Shown: positions 47,552 to 59,308, counted from the stretch's first letter. The stretch is DNA of 64,000 bases from Protopterus annectens (GCF_019279795.1 NC_056747.1:1001732906-1001796905), one strand, 5' to 3'. Numbers and translations: made by a program. Notes: generated by a model from the sequence alone, not told the origin.

Positions 47552-47700
47552 GGTGGGAGGGTGGCTTAATGGTTAAGGTGTTTGCCTTACAAACACAAGG
47601 TGCAGGGTTTGAGTCTCGCACTGGATAATTGGCTAAGCTTAAAATGGCTCACAAGGACAGTTAGCTTAGTACTAATCTATGAACCAATCTATGAACCTAC
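47552..47700 (+). mobile_element. tRNA-derived SINE, copy 2
   Basis: Same structure as the copy at 46342: A box TGGCTTAATGG (47562-47572), B box GGTTTGAGTCT (47606-47616), then TTGGCTAAGCTTAAAATGG, a GACAGTTAGCTTAGTACTAA segment and a CTATGAAC-type tail to about 47700. It interrupts the endonuclease-RT linker of the same host LINE. The two copies are close to each other in sequence but differ in the tail. Confidence 0.85.
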
Positions 47701-49804
47701 CTGAAGTAATTACAGGACAAAAAAAACAAGCCGCACTGGTAGAATCCTAGTGTTTATAGGTTGCACAACAGAAGAAAAAAAATCATATCTAAAAATAGAA
47801 ACTGCAATGCACAGCAAGGTAAGAATTTTCTCATCAAACTAAATAAGCAGCTCAGGTTAGTTTTAAATAAAAGTAGCCTTCTAGGCTAAGGGCACTTCAT
47901 AAGACATTCTTCAGCTATGTCCACAACATCAAAGGCAATATACAACAATGTGTTGAACTAATTGTAAATGGATATACTTATACTGAATCAGAGGATATAG
48001 CAAATCTACTAGCTGATAAATTTAGTTTCAATTTTACCCCCCTCTCATACTCAAAAAGCACTCAAGAAATACCCTAATCATTACTTCGCCAGTTATCACC
48101 ATGGAGCAGGCCCTTAACGCAATCTTCAAGGCCAAAATCACTGCATCAGTGGGACATGATAACATCCTAGAATGCATCCTTAATAGCATAAAGCATGGCT
48201 TATTAGGCCTAGTAGAATCATTATTTAATACTAGCCTCCAAACAGGCAATGTGTCAAATGAATGGAGGAATGCTACTGGTAACCCACTGCAAAAGGGTGA
48301 ACCATCCATGCACCCAGGAAACTACTGACCCATAAGCCTTATTAGTCTCATATGTGCAGCTATGCCAAGAATAATCATGGATTTGATAAATGATGGCATA
48401 GGACAACTTTAGTCTGGTCATGTCTACTCAGCCTGGTGAACTTCTTCACTAGGGTCACCAAAACAATGGATGAGGGCAAAATGGTGCATACTGCCTACTT
48501 GGACTAGTCAAGACACTGGACACAATACTCTACTCAGCCATTGTTAGATATAAATTCTTACATCATTGGCTGGATAGCCAGCTAGCTCAATGATAGGACC
48601 CAGGAAGTTAAGTTAGGGGAAATCCACCTCCACAGAGAAGCTGATCACTAGCAGAGTCTTTCAGGGCTCTGTGCTTGGTCCTTTCCTTTTTGGTATCTAC
48701 TTCTCAGAAGTCAAGACCAACATCAAGGGCCTATGGCTGACCATGTTTGCAGATGATTGCAAAATGAGACCTGTCACAGTATGCCCTAAGACACTAATAT
48801 CCTCCAAGAAGGGCAAACACAGACAAATGACTGGTGCCAGAACCATAGTTTAAACCTCATTGCCAATAAATGCAAAATAGTGCCCTTTTGGAAAGTTGGC
48901 TTCTCCAGGAAACTGCACACCACTAAGAGTAGAACCAGTGTCAGGGATATGGAGACATATGTAGACAGTAACTTTGCTTTCTACCCTTGTGTGTCTGAAT
49001 TACTAAGGAAATCATGCTATATTGTCCAACTTATAATCATGGGTATGGCATCTAGGATTAAATAAGTCATCTTTCCACTACATTCAGCCATTGATAGGCC
49101 TATTATTGAGTACAATGCCCTTCAGTATGCACATGACCAGAGACATGCAACAACTACATTGTCTACAGAGGCTCATCACAAAAAGAATACAAGCTATTAA
49201 CAACATATCCTATGTGGATCACCTCAAAGCCTTGTGCCTATTATCTGCCTCCTACAAACTGTTGAGGAGGTAATCTATGTCTGGAATGCAAAGCATTTAT
49301 GGATCCCTCTCTCGTGACCTCTTACATATCTGCAAAACAAATAGCAACAGAACTACCTGATCCAGGATTTTAACCTTGTTTGCAACATAAATAGGACATG
49401 CAGGCAGGACAGACAGCCCTCTCACAAAATGCCCCTTCTCAGGAGCAGGCTTCTCGTCCATGTGAAGCAGAGTTCTTCCCTGACTCGATTCTACTGTAAC
49501 TTGACCAGTGGATGGGAAATTGGAAAATCATCCCTGGTCTGACACCAGTTTATTTCATAGGCAGAGGTGGCCTGCAATTGTTTGACCATCCATGCCCAAT
49601 TTTACATTTAAACCTTAAAGTAATATCTAGGACACCAAGACTTGTTGGATAAGGGATGCATGGCTAGGCTAATAAAGGCTCCTGTGGTCATTAGTGTAGC
49701 ATACACCTATGAATCTATGAATTCATTGTACTGATAATCTGAAGAGAGTAGAACTGATAAAACTGCTTTTTGGAATGATCAGTGGCCATTCATGTTGTAA
49801 ATAA

Positions 49805-49808
<4 letters not shown>

Positions 49809-49868
<60 letters not shown>
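49809..49868. repeat. (TA)n tract, left flank of the endogenous retrovirus
   Basis: Nearly pure TA dinucleotides up to the first base of the LTR (49869). The other side of the provirus is also (TA)n (59220-59306), so the provirus interrupts one tract, and the target duplication cannot be read. Confidence 0.95.
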
Positions 49869-50798
49869 TGTTAAATAAATTTGTTAAAGTCAGACTGTAA
49901 AAATCATCTGGCATTTAAAAACAATGACAGTCAATAACAAACAGTAATGCAGGAAACTCAAGTATCTAATTTACAAATACTCTAATGTACATTAGGAGGC
50001 AAAAAACCATACACAAACTTGTACAGAATTTTGTCTAGTTTTATTGGTGAAACACATGACATTTTATATGTTTTACTATCAGCTTTTGCCCACCTCACTG
50101 ACGTGGTCAGTGACAGGGTCTTTACATCATAGTAACTTATGAAAAAGTGCTGAGATGGTGTTTTTCAAAAATCCTTTTCCCATGAGAATATTACAGCCTT
50201 GCCAGCACCTGGTCAGTCACAATGTCCTTCCGAGGATGTAGCCAATTCAAGGCTCTTAGATTAGTTCGAATACAATGGGTGCATGTCTTCTTTAATGCTT
50301 CTCTTTGTCTCTTTCTTGTTCACCAGCTGGACATTATCTTTGATAGTGCGCACAAGGCTATTCTTCTGGTGGAAGCAGGAAAAGATACACATGCACACAG
50401 ATTCATTATTTTCTAACTTTGCAAAATAATCTTTCACTGACAGACATGAGCCAGGCGAGCTGATCTCTGCCAAGGCCAAGTTTCTAGTCACACTGCAGCT
50501 TATGCTTCAAGCAATAATATGCGAGTTTATTTCTACTATTATTCTAGTAAAACAGAATTAAATGCATTACATATTATTCTATTTTTCAACCTTTGCTCTC
50601 CATATAGATTTGAGCACATTTATTCCTGTCTAAGGCACACATTTCTCTATATATCTGACCACACAACTTATATATGTCTGAATGTTTGAATACATATTTT
50701 CCTAAGCAGCATATATGTGAATATATATTTTTCTAGGCAGCATATATGTAAATATATATTTTTCTAGGCAGCATATATGTAAATATATTTTTCTAACA
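49869..50798 (-). repeat. 3' LTR of the endogenous retrovirus
   Basis: 930 bp, matching 58291-59219 with about four substitutions and six short indels that I could find by eye. TATAAA at 50063-50068 and AATAAA at 50040-50045 (viral sense is the minus strand). Terminal TG/CA dinucleotides are intact. Confidence 0.95.
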
Positions 50799-50811
50799 TT
50801 CTCCCTCCTGT
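50799..50811 (-). promoter_or_regulatory. polypurine tract
   Basis: In viral sense AGGAGGGAGAA ends directly at the 3' LTR (TGTTAG...). Position and composition are those of a retroviral plus-strand primer. Confidence 0.85.
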
Positions 50812-50879
50812 TAATGCATTTCATTCTATTTGAAACATAAACAGTATCATTTCATTTCTTAGCCTTTTCCTTTCAAGGA

Positions 50880-52369
50880 TTTTCAGCTAAGTAAGTCATT
50901 TGTTTTATATTTCAGATAGGCTTTCACTTGGTATCAACAAATTCAATTCCATGTCCTGGTACATAGTTTCAGTTACTGATATGTCAACTAGGTCTTTAAC
51001 TAATTTTTCACACAGGGTATGCCAGCAGACACATGCTCCAATTATGAGCAGCACTACACAAATTGCAATCAGAATATTCATAAGGACCGACCCCACCCCC
51101 AAATAGATTCTGGAAAAAGTTCGTCAGTGGGTTTGGGCCTGGTTCTGCCATTGCTGACACCTGCTGTATTACCTCCAGGTGATCATTGATTTCGTGTTGG
51201 TTGTCTGGAATGTACGCACAGCATTCTTCTTTGATAAGCGTACGTACCACCTCTCGCCGCTAGGGTGAAGTCGAGAGCCATTCGGTTCTGTAGTACGACT
51301 GTTCTCATTGCATTCATTTCATCAGTCACAAGTTCAAGGCGGAAAAAGTCGCATTGCTCATTACTTGAGGAGTTTTGACAATTTCCTCAGTTCCCAAATC
51401 GATTTGACTGCTCCGTAGGCTGGGAATATCCCAGCCCAGGATATAACACTGTCACTCAAGTCCATATGAGTCAGTTTTTCTTTGTCCTTCACAGCGAATG
51501 ATCCTTCCAGCTTGCTTCAATCTTACCCACTGGATTAGCAGGTTTTCTGACTGCATTCTCGGCTTGCTGAGCTACATTTCTCACATTGTATTTTACCCAG
51601 GGCAATTCTGCAGTATGTCTTATGGCTGGAACCAGATAACCAAAAAACAACTGCCGGACCAATTCTCAGGTAACCATTTATAGGCCTTTTTCCCACAAAC
51701 AAAATAACAGTTTTCTACTTTAGTACTGATGCGGGTTAACCCTGAATGAAACATTTTTTTATCTATAACAGATAATTGTCTATATATTTCAGGAGTTTTT
51801 TGCACATCTCTCAATGTTGTTTTCATCAAGCTTAAATATGAACCATAGTTCGTGCTACAACTAGTACCTTGGTCTACAGGTTTTATATAACATTTGTAAG
51901 ACACAGTTATGTTACAGTTACTCCAACCAACCTGGAGTGTATCATTTTTAACAAAGCAAACAATTTCTTTCTGAGTAACGGGTAAATATAATGCCACTTT
52001 GTCTTGTGATCTCACAGTACCCGTGTCAAATAATAGGTTTTCCCAAGTTTCATTTATCCCCAGGGGGACAGCAGACATTAAAAGTCCTCCATATGCTGTG
52101 GGTATTGCAGTACAAACCCAGCAATTTGAAACATTCATAGTCTCTACATAGACTCGTTTCATAGCCAGGTATCTGTTGAAGTTCAGGTGCCAGTCTATAG
52201 CCAGTCCATCATCACGTTTTATCAGTTTCACTTCTGTAGTTATATGCAAGAAAAACCATAACAACAAAAAGGTCACTACAAACATGGTTAATAAATGTAT
52301 GATCAGTAGGCCAGTGAACCAATGTCTTTGGGGTTGTTTCGCATTTTTATTCACTCTGCCTCTGGCCAT
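50880..52369 (-). pseudogene. ERV envelope gene, frame-broken
   Basis: A 249-codon open frame (52369-51620) starts with a basic segment and a hydrophobic stretch near residues 20-45 (signal/leader) and contains CWVC at about residue 83, the surface-protein motif used for the disulphide link in gamma-type envelopes. Several Asn-X-Ser/Thr sites are visible. After a break, the transmembrane part shows an LQNR-type segment (about 51245-51297), the nearby EECC cysteine pair in another frame and a membrane anchor (ILIAICVVLLIIGACVC, near 51050). Its cytoplasmic tail ends at 50905. At least three frame breaks separate surface and transmembrane parts, so no intact envelope is encoded. Confidence 0.88.
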
Positions 52370-52429
52370 CCTGTATCTGTGGTATGTCAGTTAAAAAATG
52401 TTTGTCCAACTTAAATTCTTTGAGTGGTT

Positions 52430-53540
52430 TACAGTGCGTCAAATGAACCCAAGATGATCTCTCAGCAATTTTTACTGCAGTAGGTGTTGCCAATAGTACC
52501 TGGTACGGACCTTCCCACTTTGGACTCGCCCAGTTCTTTCTTTTGATGATTTTCAGCCAGATCCAGGACCCGGGGTCAGCACGGCCTCCGGTTTTGCTTC
52601 TTGTTTGTCTGAAAAGAGTTCAACTGCAAAACAGTCTTATTTGTTAACAATTTCTTCATATAACTAGCTAATGAGCCATCGGCCTCCAGCTCTGCAGGCA
52701 TGAGGGCCTTCCATTGTGGCACACAATATGCTCTTCAAACACTACCTCAAAGGGGTCAAGCCCTTACATTTGGAACAGTTCTCATGCTCAGCAGTGCTAA
52801 AGGCAGACAGCAAATCCAAGTCATTTGAGTCTCACTCATCAATTTTCTCAACTTATTTTTCAAAATTCCATTGTACCTCTCCACCAGTCCTGCTGACTGA
52901 GGGTGATAAGCACAATGGTTTTCAAAGAAATCCCAAAAATCTCCCAAGCTGATGTATTGTCTGGTTTACAAAATGTGTTCCATTGTCACTATAAATTCTT
53001 TCCGGTATGCCAAATCTAGGAATGATTTCTTTTACTAAGGCTTTTGCTACTGTTGCTGCATCCGGATTCCTGGTCGGAAAAGCTTCTACCCATTTTGAAA
53101 ACATATCTATGATCACTAAACAGTATTTTTTCCCTTCACATTTATTCAGTTCTATGAAATCCATACAAATAGTATGGAACGGATAGGGTGGTGTCGGAAA
53201 GCTCCCTCGCTTGGTTTAAATGCTCCCTGTGCATGATGTTTGCTACAAATATGACATGTTGCACAAAATTTTTGTGTATAATTTGTAAATCCGTATGTTT
53301 GGAATGTCTTGTTAACTAACTGTACCATCCCCCCTGTTGAGACATGGCTCTGCCCATGACTCAACAAAGCTGCATATCTAAATAAATTAGATGGCAATAT
53401 TGGCTTTTCTCTTTGGAGATGTACAGTCCCTCTTCAAGGATTGCTCCTCGTTTTATCCACTTTTGCTTTTCTGCTTTTGTAGCTAATGTCTGCATTGTTT
53501 TTAACATTTCTAAATCTAGAGTCTCAGAAGGTTGTAGTTC
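52430..53540 (-). pseudogene. ERV integrase
   Basis: The N-terminal zinc domain is partly visible (CATCHIC near 53250). The catalytic core shows IIDMFSKWVEAFP with the first Asp (about 53105), YSDNGTHF with the second Asp (about 52985) and YHPQSAGLVERYNG with the Glu (about 52880), i.e. the D,D-35-E triad. The C-terminal GPYQV motif (about 52500) is the GPY/F feature of gammaretroviral-type integrases. Frame breaks near 53205 and 52930 and in the 52620-52760 stretch interrupt it. The end overlaps or adjoins the env start region, as in simple retroviruses. Confidence 0.9.
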
Positions 53541-53559
53541 TTCATTTAAAAACACAGTT

Positions 53560-54235
53560 TCTAGGTCTGAGGCAGCTTGCTTTGCAGCTGCATCAGCCCG
53601 CATTCCTTTGAAATTCTATCTTGTTGTTTGGTATGGGCTGCACATTTACAGATAGCTATTCTAGTGGGTAACTGAATAGAATCTAACAGGTTCAAAATCA
53701 ATTGTGCATGATTAATTGGTTTGCCAGTAGATGTTATCATTCCCTGTTCTTCCACTGTTGCGCAAAGACATGCACTGTAGAGAAAGCATACTGACTGTCA
53801 GTATATATGTTAACACATTTGTCTTTCGCTAGAGTGCAAGCACGTGTCAAAGCTATCAATTCTGCTGCTTGAGCTGACAGGTTATGTTGCAGGGGTTGTG
53901 CTTCTATGATTTCGTTATCAGTCACTACTGCATAACCCACTAGGTTTTTCCTGTTGGACCTCGTCTACAGGACCCATCCACATAAAATGTCACCTCTGCA
54001 TCAGCTAAAGGCACATCAGTAAGATCTTGTCTGGGTGTGGTTATTTGTTCCATTTCCTGTAGGCAACTGTGTGGTGTGCCATCTACAGGAATCAGTAATG
54101 TCGCTGGATTTAATGTCGTGCATCGTTCAATCGTCATGTGAGGTTGACTCAAAAGTATGGTCATACAAGAAAGATCTCTGGCAGGGGACAAAATGCTATT
54201 TTTCTTGCAGTAAAATTATTGCAACTGCATGAGGT
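53560..54235 (-). pseudogene. ERV RNase H
   Basis: The first catalytic Asp is in FYVDGSC (near 53975), the Glu in SAQAAELIALTRA (near 53860) and the second Asp in YTDSQYAF (near 53800). These three acidic positions in order define a retroviral RNase H, which would remove the RNA template during reverse transcription. A further segment (53755-53561) follows in shifted frames toward the integrase. Frameshifts occur near 53940, 53745 and 53600. Confidence 0.85.
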
Positions 54236-54239
54236 ACTC

Positions 54240-55500
54240 TCAACGTGAGAGGATGGAACAATACCACTGAGGCGAAGCTTGCACTGCCATAGCTGCTGCA
54301 ACAACTGCTTGTACACAGGGTGGCAATGATCGTGCCACGGATCTAACTGTGATGAATAGTAAGCTATGGCGCGTTGCTTGCTGCCATGTTGTTGCGTCAG
54401 TACTGACGTCATATATCCCTGCCTACAATCTACAGTCTGGAAAAATCTCTTATGGTAATTCGGAAGCCCTAAAACTAACGATGAAACTATCAGTTGTTTT
54501 AGTCTGCAAAAGGCTGCTTCTGCTTCCGGTGTCCAAAGCAGTGTTTCTTGTGCTGCCATTGGTGTTTTAAATATTAAATCAGCCAATGGAGCCGTTTCTA
54601 AAGCATAATTCGGTATCCAACTTCGACAAAAATTAGTCGTTCCCAAGAAGGACATCATTTCCTTTTTGGTAGTTGGTCTAGGTGCTTGTAAGATTGCTGT
54701 TTTCCTATCTTCATCTAATGTTCTACCTTCTTTGGATATCACATATCCCAGGTATTTAACCTGTTCTTTCCAAAGTTGCAATTTATGTTTATTCACTTTA
54801 TGTCCTTGCTCAGCTAGGAATTTCAACAATGCTATTGTGTCTTCCCTACATTGCTGCTGGGTAGGGGCTGCAAGCAAGATGTCATCTACATAAAGTAATA
54901 CTTGACTGCCCCTGGTGGAGAAAATCCCGCCAGGTTGCTAGCCATCTCTTGTGCGAATATTGTTGGACTTTCACTATATCCCTGTGGTAGTCGGGTGTAC
55001 GATACCTTTTGCCCTGAAATGTGAATGCAAACCAATGCTGGCTGTCAGGGTGGATAGGTATTGAGAAAATGCATTGCTAATATCTACCACGGTGAAATAT
55101 TTTTGTTGCGGCTTCAAATCATTTAACAAGGTATGTGGGTCTGGCACCGTAGGTGCTTGGTATTACCGCATCATTTACAGCCTGTAAATCTTGTACCATC
55201 CGCCATTCTCCGTTTGCTTTTTAACAGGAAATAGAGGAGTATTACATGGTGAATCAAGGATTCTACCAGTATCCCTTTCTTAAGCAATGCCATTATGATA
55301 GGTTTGATTCCTGTTCTGCATCCTTGCTCAAAGGATATTGTCTTTTCTTGGTCTAAAGGCCGATTTTGGTGTAATAACTACTGGCCCTGCTGTTGAATAA
55401 GTCCTACATCCGATTTCCTGTTGACCAAAGAACATCTGGTATTTTACTCAAAGCTTTTTCTTCTTCTTCTATCAAGAACGCCAATCAGCTGTCTTCACTC
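54240..55500 (-). pseudogene. ERV reverse transcriptase
   Basis: The catalytic YVDD motif is at 54881-54892 and the LPQG motif at 54979-54990, in order and at the usual spacing. The stretch after YVDD (54877-54240) is one long open frame with a KYLGYVIS segment, a TTKKEMMSFLGTTNFCR segment and a connection domain ending near AIAYYSSQLDP. The upstream fingers/palm region (55000-55500) is spread over several frames with stops. An adjoining 149-codon open frame (55944-55495) sits between protease and RT and probably contains the RT N-terminus, but I see no firm motif in it. Confidence 0.88.
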
Positions 55501-55949
55501 TGTTGTAAGTGTACAGCTGGGCGTTAACCAATTTAGTTTCTGTTTCTGTACTCCTAAGTCCAATAACTCTAAGTCAGTTAGTTTCTCCCATTTAGTCACT
55601 TTGTCACCCAAGTCTACCCACCTAACATTCCTGTTTTTGGTTAGGCTAACATGCGGTAGTTTATTGGATTTGTACAATTCCAAGAATTCCTGAGGTAATG
55701 AACAACTCACTACACTATTGCCCTCAGTGTCCCAGAATAAGGTCCGTAGTATTAGTCTATTTGGGATTCCTGAACAACTTTTGTTCATATTCTTTATCAG
55801 GCCCTGATGTGCTACAATAATATAGGGTACAATGTAACAAATGTTGTTGATCAACATCGAGGGAAGCACCTTGCTGGTGGCTACATTCATCAGTTCCTTG
55901 GTCACTGCCCTGGACCGGTTGTAACCAGGTCCTGGCTGTACCAATAATA

Positions 55950-56440
55950 GGCCTCACCCTCCGATCGTACTAAAAGCATCAGTTTGTCTCTGTGCCTCCA
56001 TACCATTCATGGTAGGGACTACTGCTATGCCAAAAGTTGCATAAGATCTCTTCCTAATAAGTTCATGGGGCATTTGGCAGAAAGTACTATTTTACTTCTC
56101 TGGGTTATACCGAGTCTGGGTCAGTTATTGCTATATCATGGGAAAGTGGTTCCCTGTACAGCTGTCCGTTTGCTGCTTTCACTAATATATAATCGGGTGA
56201 CTCAGAATGTTCGGTAACTTTGAAGGGTGTATCAAAGTTCGTGATGCTCCTGAATCACACAAAATTTGACTTCTCTCCTTCCACCAGAAGTGTAACTTCG
56301 GTTTAGTGTCTGCTAAATAGAGCTCCAAGCTCAGTAGTGCCAAGTCCAAAACTTCACTTTCCCCAACTTCTACATCCGGTTGCATATCATTTGTTTCTTC
56401 TAAGGTATTTACATTATTCCCCTGCTCTTTAGTCTCTCCT
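55950..56440 (-). pseudogene. ERV aspartic protease
   Basis: The frame at 56385-56182 contains the retroviral protease active-site triplet followed by Ala (DSGA, 56246-56257) in a typical hydrophobic-Cys-DSGAS context, then a Leu-rich strand. It would cut the gag-pol polyprotein. The second conserved region (flap and GRD/N helix) lies toward about 56000 in other frames and is not securely seen. It lies directly downstream of the nucleocapsid part, as expected. Broken by frameshift after 56182. Confidence 0.8.
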
Positions 56441-56469
56441 AATGACTGCCGAGCAGTATAACTGCCATC

Positions 56470-57862
56470 TAGTCAATCCTCATCATCCTTATCCTTTTTT
56501 TCCACAGGTGCCTTGCTCCTGCAATCCCTTGCTGAATGTCCCTTCTTACGCAATTGAAGCACTCACCTCTTTTTTTCCTGTCCTCATAAAACTCTGAGTT
56601 TCTGTCAGAACGTTTGTTACCCTGAGCATTTCGCTTACCCTTTTTGGCTGTTTGTACTACAAAACTTCCGCACCGTCTTCAGCTGTGAAGACCTGCATTT
56701 TCTTTTCTTTTACTGTTAAAATGTTTTTCGGCATGCCTAGCATACTCTAACAAGGCTTGGAGCCTACTGTTCGGTGATCTATCATATGCTTCGTGGCGAA
56801 GCTATTGATAGGGCAATACAACCTTTTAAAATGCATTCTTCAACTGCTGTTCATATGGGCTATCATTTTTGATTTTCAGGAATAGTCATACCACTATGAT
56901 TATTGAAACATTCTAATAATCTACCATAGTATCGTCTACTGTTTCATTATCTTGTTGTACGCATTGGTTAATACAAGTCCAATCTGCCCTAGGTTTCCAT
57001 TTTTCAGTAATGCGGTCTGTAAGACTCTTCAATCTAGCATCTAGTTCTGCGTCACTATGTGGGAGTGGCCTGAGTTGCGCGTCACGGGCATTCCAGGCAC
57101 CACAAATCATATGCCAGTCGGACCCAAAATTTGTCTAACTACTCTTTCTACCTCTTCCCCATTCAGGTGATAACTCAATCTCATACCCTGTAAATCTTGT
57201 AAAAATTTCTCAAAGTTAATTTTTGGATGGGAATTCCTCTGTAGCTTTCGGATGTCTTCCGGTGTCCACGGTCTATACACTAAGAGAGTTGAGGCCTGGC
57301 CCTCCTGTCCTGCCTGTGGGTTTGGTACTTCAATTAATGGACAGATTTCCTCACTCTCATCTAATGAATTTCCGCGGTTGAACATCTATAAATGTTTGGC
57401 GTGTTCGGGATCTAGTTCCGATAGGTTCTCTTACAAATGGTTGTCTTAATACCCTGTTGTCTCCGGATAGCGTGGGGGGTCCAACCCGCCCTCCCGCTTC
57501 ATATTCTAAGTAAGGCATCGGAGGAGGTGGTAGGGGAGGGACCGATGCTACTACTGTATTATTATCCTCTTTGTCTAAAAATAATTCTTTTGCATTTTTA
57601 TTTTTCTGTTCCTTCGGTTCACTTCCTCAATCCACCTATGTGCTTGAGGAACGCCCAACTGTTGTTGTTTTTGCCTGACCTTCTCGTCAGATTTTAACTG
57701 TTTCAAAAGTTTTACTAATGATATTTTATCTAATTTACCATCAAAGTCATACTTATTAACCCATTTTGAAAAATGTCTCACATTATCTGCTCTTTGCAAT
57801 TGCATATACTTTGCGTCTTCTGTTAGGCGGTCACGTGACCCTTTAGTGCATTCATTTCCCAT
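56470..57862 (-). pseudogene. ERV gag (matrix, capsid, nucleocapsid), frame-broken
   Basis: Begins at 57862 with Met-Gly, the N-myristoylation signal of retroviral matrix proteins, preceded by about 430 bp of leader after the 5' LTR. The matrix part is open to 57575. A proline-rich linker lies at about 57400-57540. The capsid-like part (57385-57107, then another frame to 56913) has a TPEDIRKLQR segment near its start. A nucleocapsid zinc-knuckle cysteine/histidine cluster lies near 56520-56580 but is interrupted by a frameshift. At least four frame breaks separate these parts. Function would be virion assembly; this copy cannot make an intact polyprotein as sequenced. Confidence 0.85.
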
Positions 57863-58269
57863 GTCTCTTAAAAAAAGAACTGTTACGTAACCCTTTCTCT
57901 TGTACCACGTGGTATCTTATTCCCCGTATCCACAGTAGTGTCTAGAATAACTGTTTTACTTTGCTTTGTTTACTTCCTGATCTATGACTCAAGATACAAT
58001 ACTTGACTACCTCTCTCCCTGCTATCACAAACCTTAGCAATAGCACAGTGTAACCTGGTCCCTGATCTAAAACAAAAACAAAGAGAGGAATTCTGCTTAC
58101 CTGAGCCTCCCGCTTACTGTTATGCTTCTTTTTAGGTTCCAGTTTTCCGCTTTTTGACAGATCAGACAAGTGGACAGCCTCTTTAGATCGACAATTCAGT
58201 CGGAGGTCTTTCCTTCTTCTGCAGGTTTGTGCCACCTATATGCTCTGACCTGCAGCTTACCAAGGAATT

Positions 58270-58287
58270 CCGGCACGATTAGGACCA
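58270..58287 (-). promoter_or_regulatory. primer binding site, possibly tRNA-Tyr-like
   Basis: Three bases inside the 5' LTR, the minus strand reads TGGTCCTAATCGTGCCGG. TGG is the complement of the tRNA CCA end. The best mental match is to the 3' end of tRNA-Tyr (shared TGGTCCT, TCG-GCCGGAAT words) with an indel and mismatches; the isotype is tentative. Confidence 0.5.
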
Positions 58288-58290
58288 AAA

Positions 58291-59215
58291 TGTTAAATAA
58301 ATTTGTTAAAGTCAGACTGTAAAAACCATCTGGCATTTAAAAACAATGACAGTCAATAACAAACAGTAATGCAGGAAACTCAAGTATTTAATTTACAAAT
58401 ACTCTAATGTACATTAGGAGGCAAAAACCATACACAAACTTGTACAGAATTTTGTCTAGTTTTATTGGTGAAACACATGACATTTTATATGTTTTACTAT
58501 CAGCTTTTGCCCACCTCACTGGCGTGGTCAGTGACAGGGTCTTTACATCATAGTAACTTATGAAAAGTGCTGAGATGGTGTTTTCAAAAATCTTTTCCCA
58601 TGAGAATATTACAGCCTTGCAAGCACCTGGTCAGTCACAATGTCCTTCCGAGGATGTAGCCAATTCAAGGCTCTTAGATTAGTTCGAATACAATGGGTGC
58701 ATGTCTTCTTTAATGCTTCTCTTTGTCTCTTTCTTGTTCACCAGCTGGACATTATCTTTGATAGTGCGCACAAGGCTATTCTTCTGGTGGAAGCAGGAAA
58801 AGATACACATGCACACAGATTCATTATTTTCTAACTTTGCAAAATAATCTTTCACTGACAGACATGAGCCAGGCCGAGCTGATCTCTGCCAAGGCCAAGT
58901 TTCTAGTCACACTGCAGCTTATGCTTCAAGCAATAATATGCGAGTTTATTTCTACTATTATTCTAGTAAAACAGAATTAAATGCATTACATATTATTCTA
59001 TTTTTCAACCTTTGCTCTCCATATAGATTTGAGCACATTTATTCCTGTCTAAGGCACACATTTCTCTATATATCTGACCACACAACTTATATATGTCTGA
59101 ATGTTTGAATACATATTTTCCTAAGCAGCATATATGTGAATATATATTTTTCTAGGCAGCATATATGTAAATATATATTTTTCTAGGCAGCATATATGTA
59201 AATATATATTTTTCT

Positions 59216-59219
<4 letters not shown>
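58291..59219 (-). repeat. 5' LTR of the endogenous retrovirus
   Basis: 929 bp. In viral sense it carries TATAAA at 58484-58489 and AATAAA at 58461-58466, only about 17 bp apart, so the poly(A) signal lies close to the expected RNA start. The U3 start has repeats of a 28-30-bp AT-rich motif (AGAAAAATATATATTTACAT type). A 64-codon plus-strand frame occurs in both LTRs but has no known counterpart. Confidence 0.95.

Positions 59220-59306
<87 letters not shown>
59220..59306. repeat. (TA)n tract, right flank of the endogenous retrovirus
   Basis: About 87 bp of TA dinucleotides directly after the LTR, the continuation of the tract at 49809-49868. Confidence 0.95.

Positions 59307-59308
<2 letters not shown>

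Larger units (their letters stand above)
46190..49730 (+). pseudogene. decayed CR1 LINE with ORF1 end, ORF2 and tail
   Basis: An old CR1 copy interrupted by two SINEs. The ORF1 esterase end is visible around 46280-46720 (SLDYMQ, then after the SINE a PRMMPQY-like segment, IIDLNNWLS and a GLYLPPLGF-like segment). Endonuclease: GTKGGVVSIYIRSKHTSKLV (46950-47010) and VPYHTIVFF. RT: TASVGHDNI-type segment at 48140, NVSNEWRNATGNPLQKG (48250-48300), LGPFLFGIYFSEVKTN and FADDCKM (48671-48770). C-terminal part near 49091-49273 has RPIIEYNAL-like residues and MTRDMQQLHCLQRLITKRIQ. The 3' end at 49660-49730 shows GGCTAGGCTAATAAAGG and CCTATGAATCTATGAA. Numerous stops and indels; older than LINE-1/LINE-2. 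Confidence 0.85.
49869..59219 (-). mobile_element. full-length endogenous retrovirus, gamma/epsilon-like
   Basis: A 9.35-kb provirus on the minus strand in the order 5' LTR (58291-59219), primer binding site, gag, protease, RT, RNase H, integrase, env, polypurine tract, 3' LTR (49869-50798). LTR ends are TGTTA...TAACA. The integrase C-terminal GPYQ motif, a CWVC motif in the surface protein and a gamma-type transmembrane protein point to a class I (gamma/epsilon-like) virus. All genes are interrupted by frameshifts. The two LTRs differ at about ten places, more than half of them short indels, so the insertion looks fairly young. Confidence 0.95.

Noticed and set aside
50222-50416. 64-codon frame present in both LTRs (also 58640-58834) as an accessory gene
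   Set aside because: It is antisense to the virus, identical simply because the LTRs are duplicates, and has no recognisable motif.
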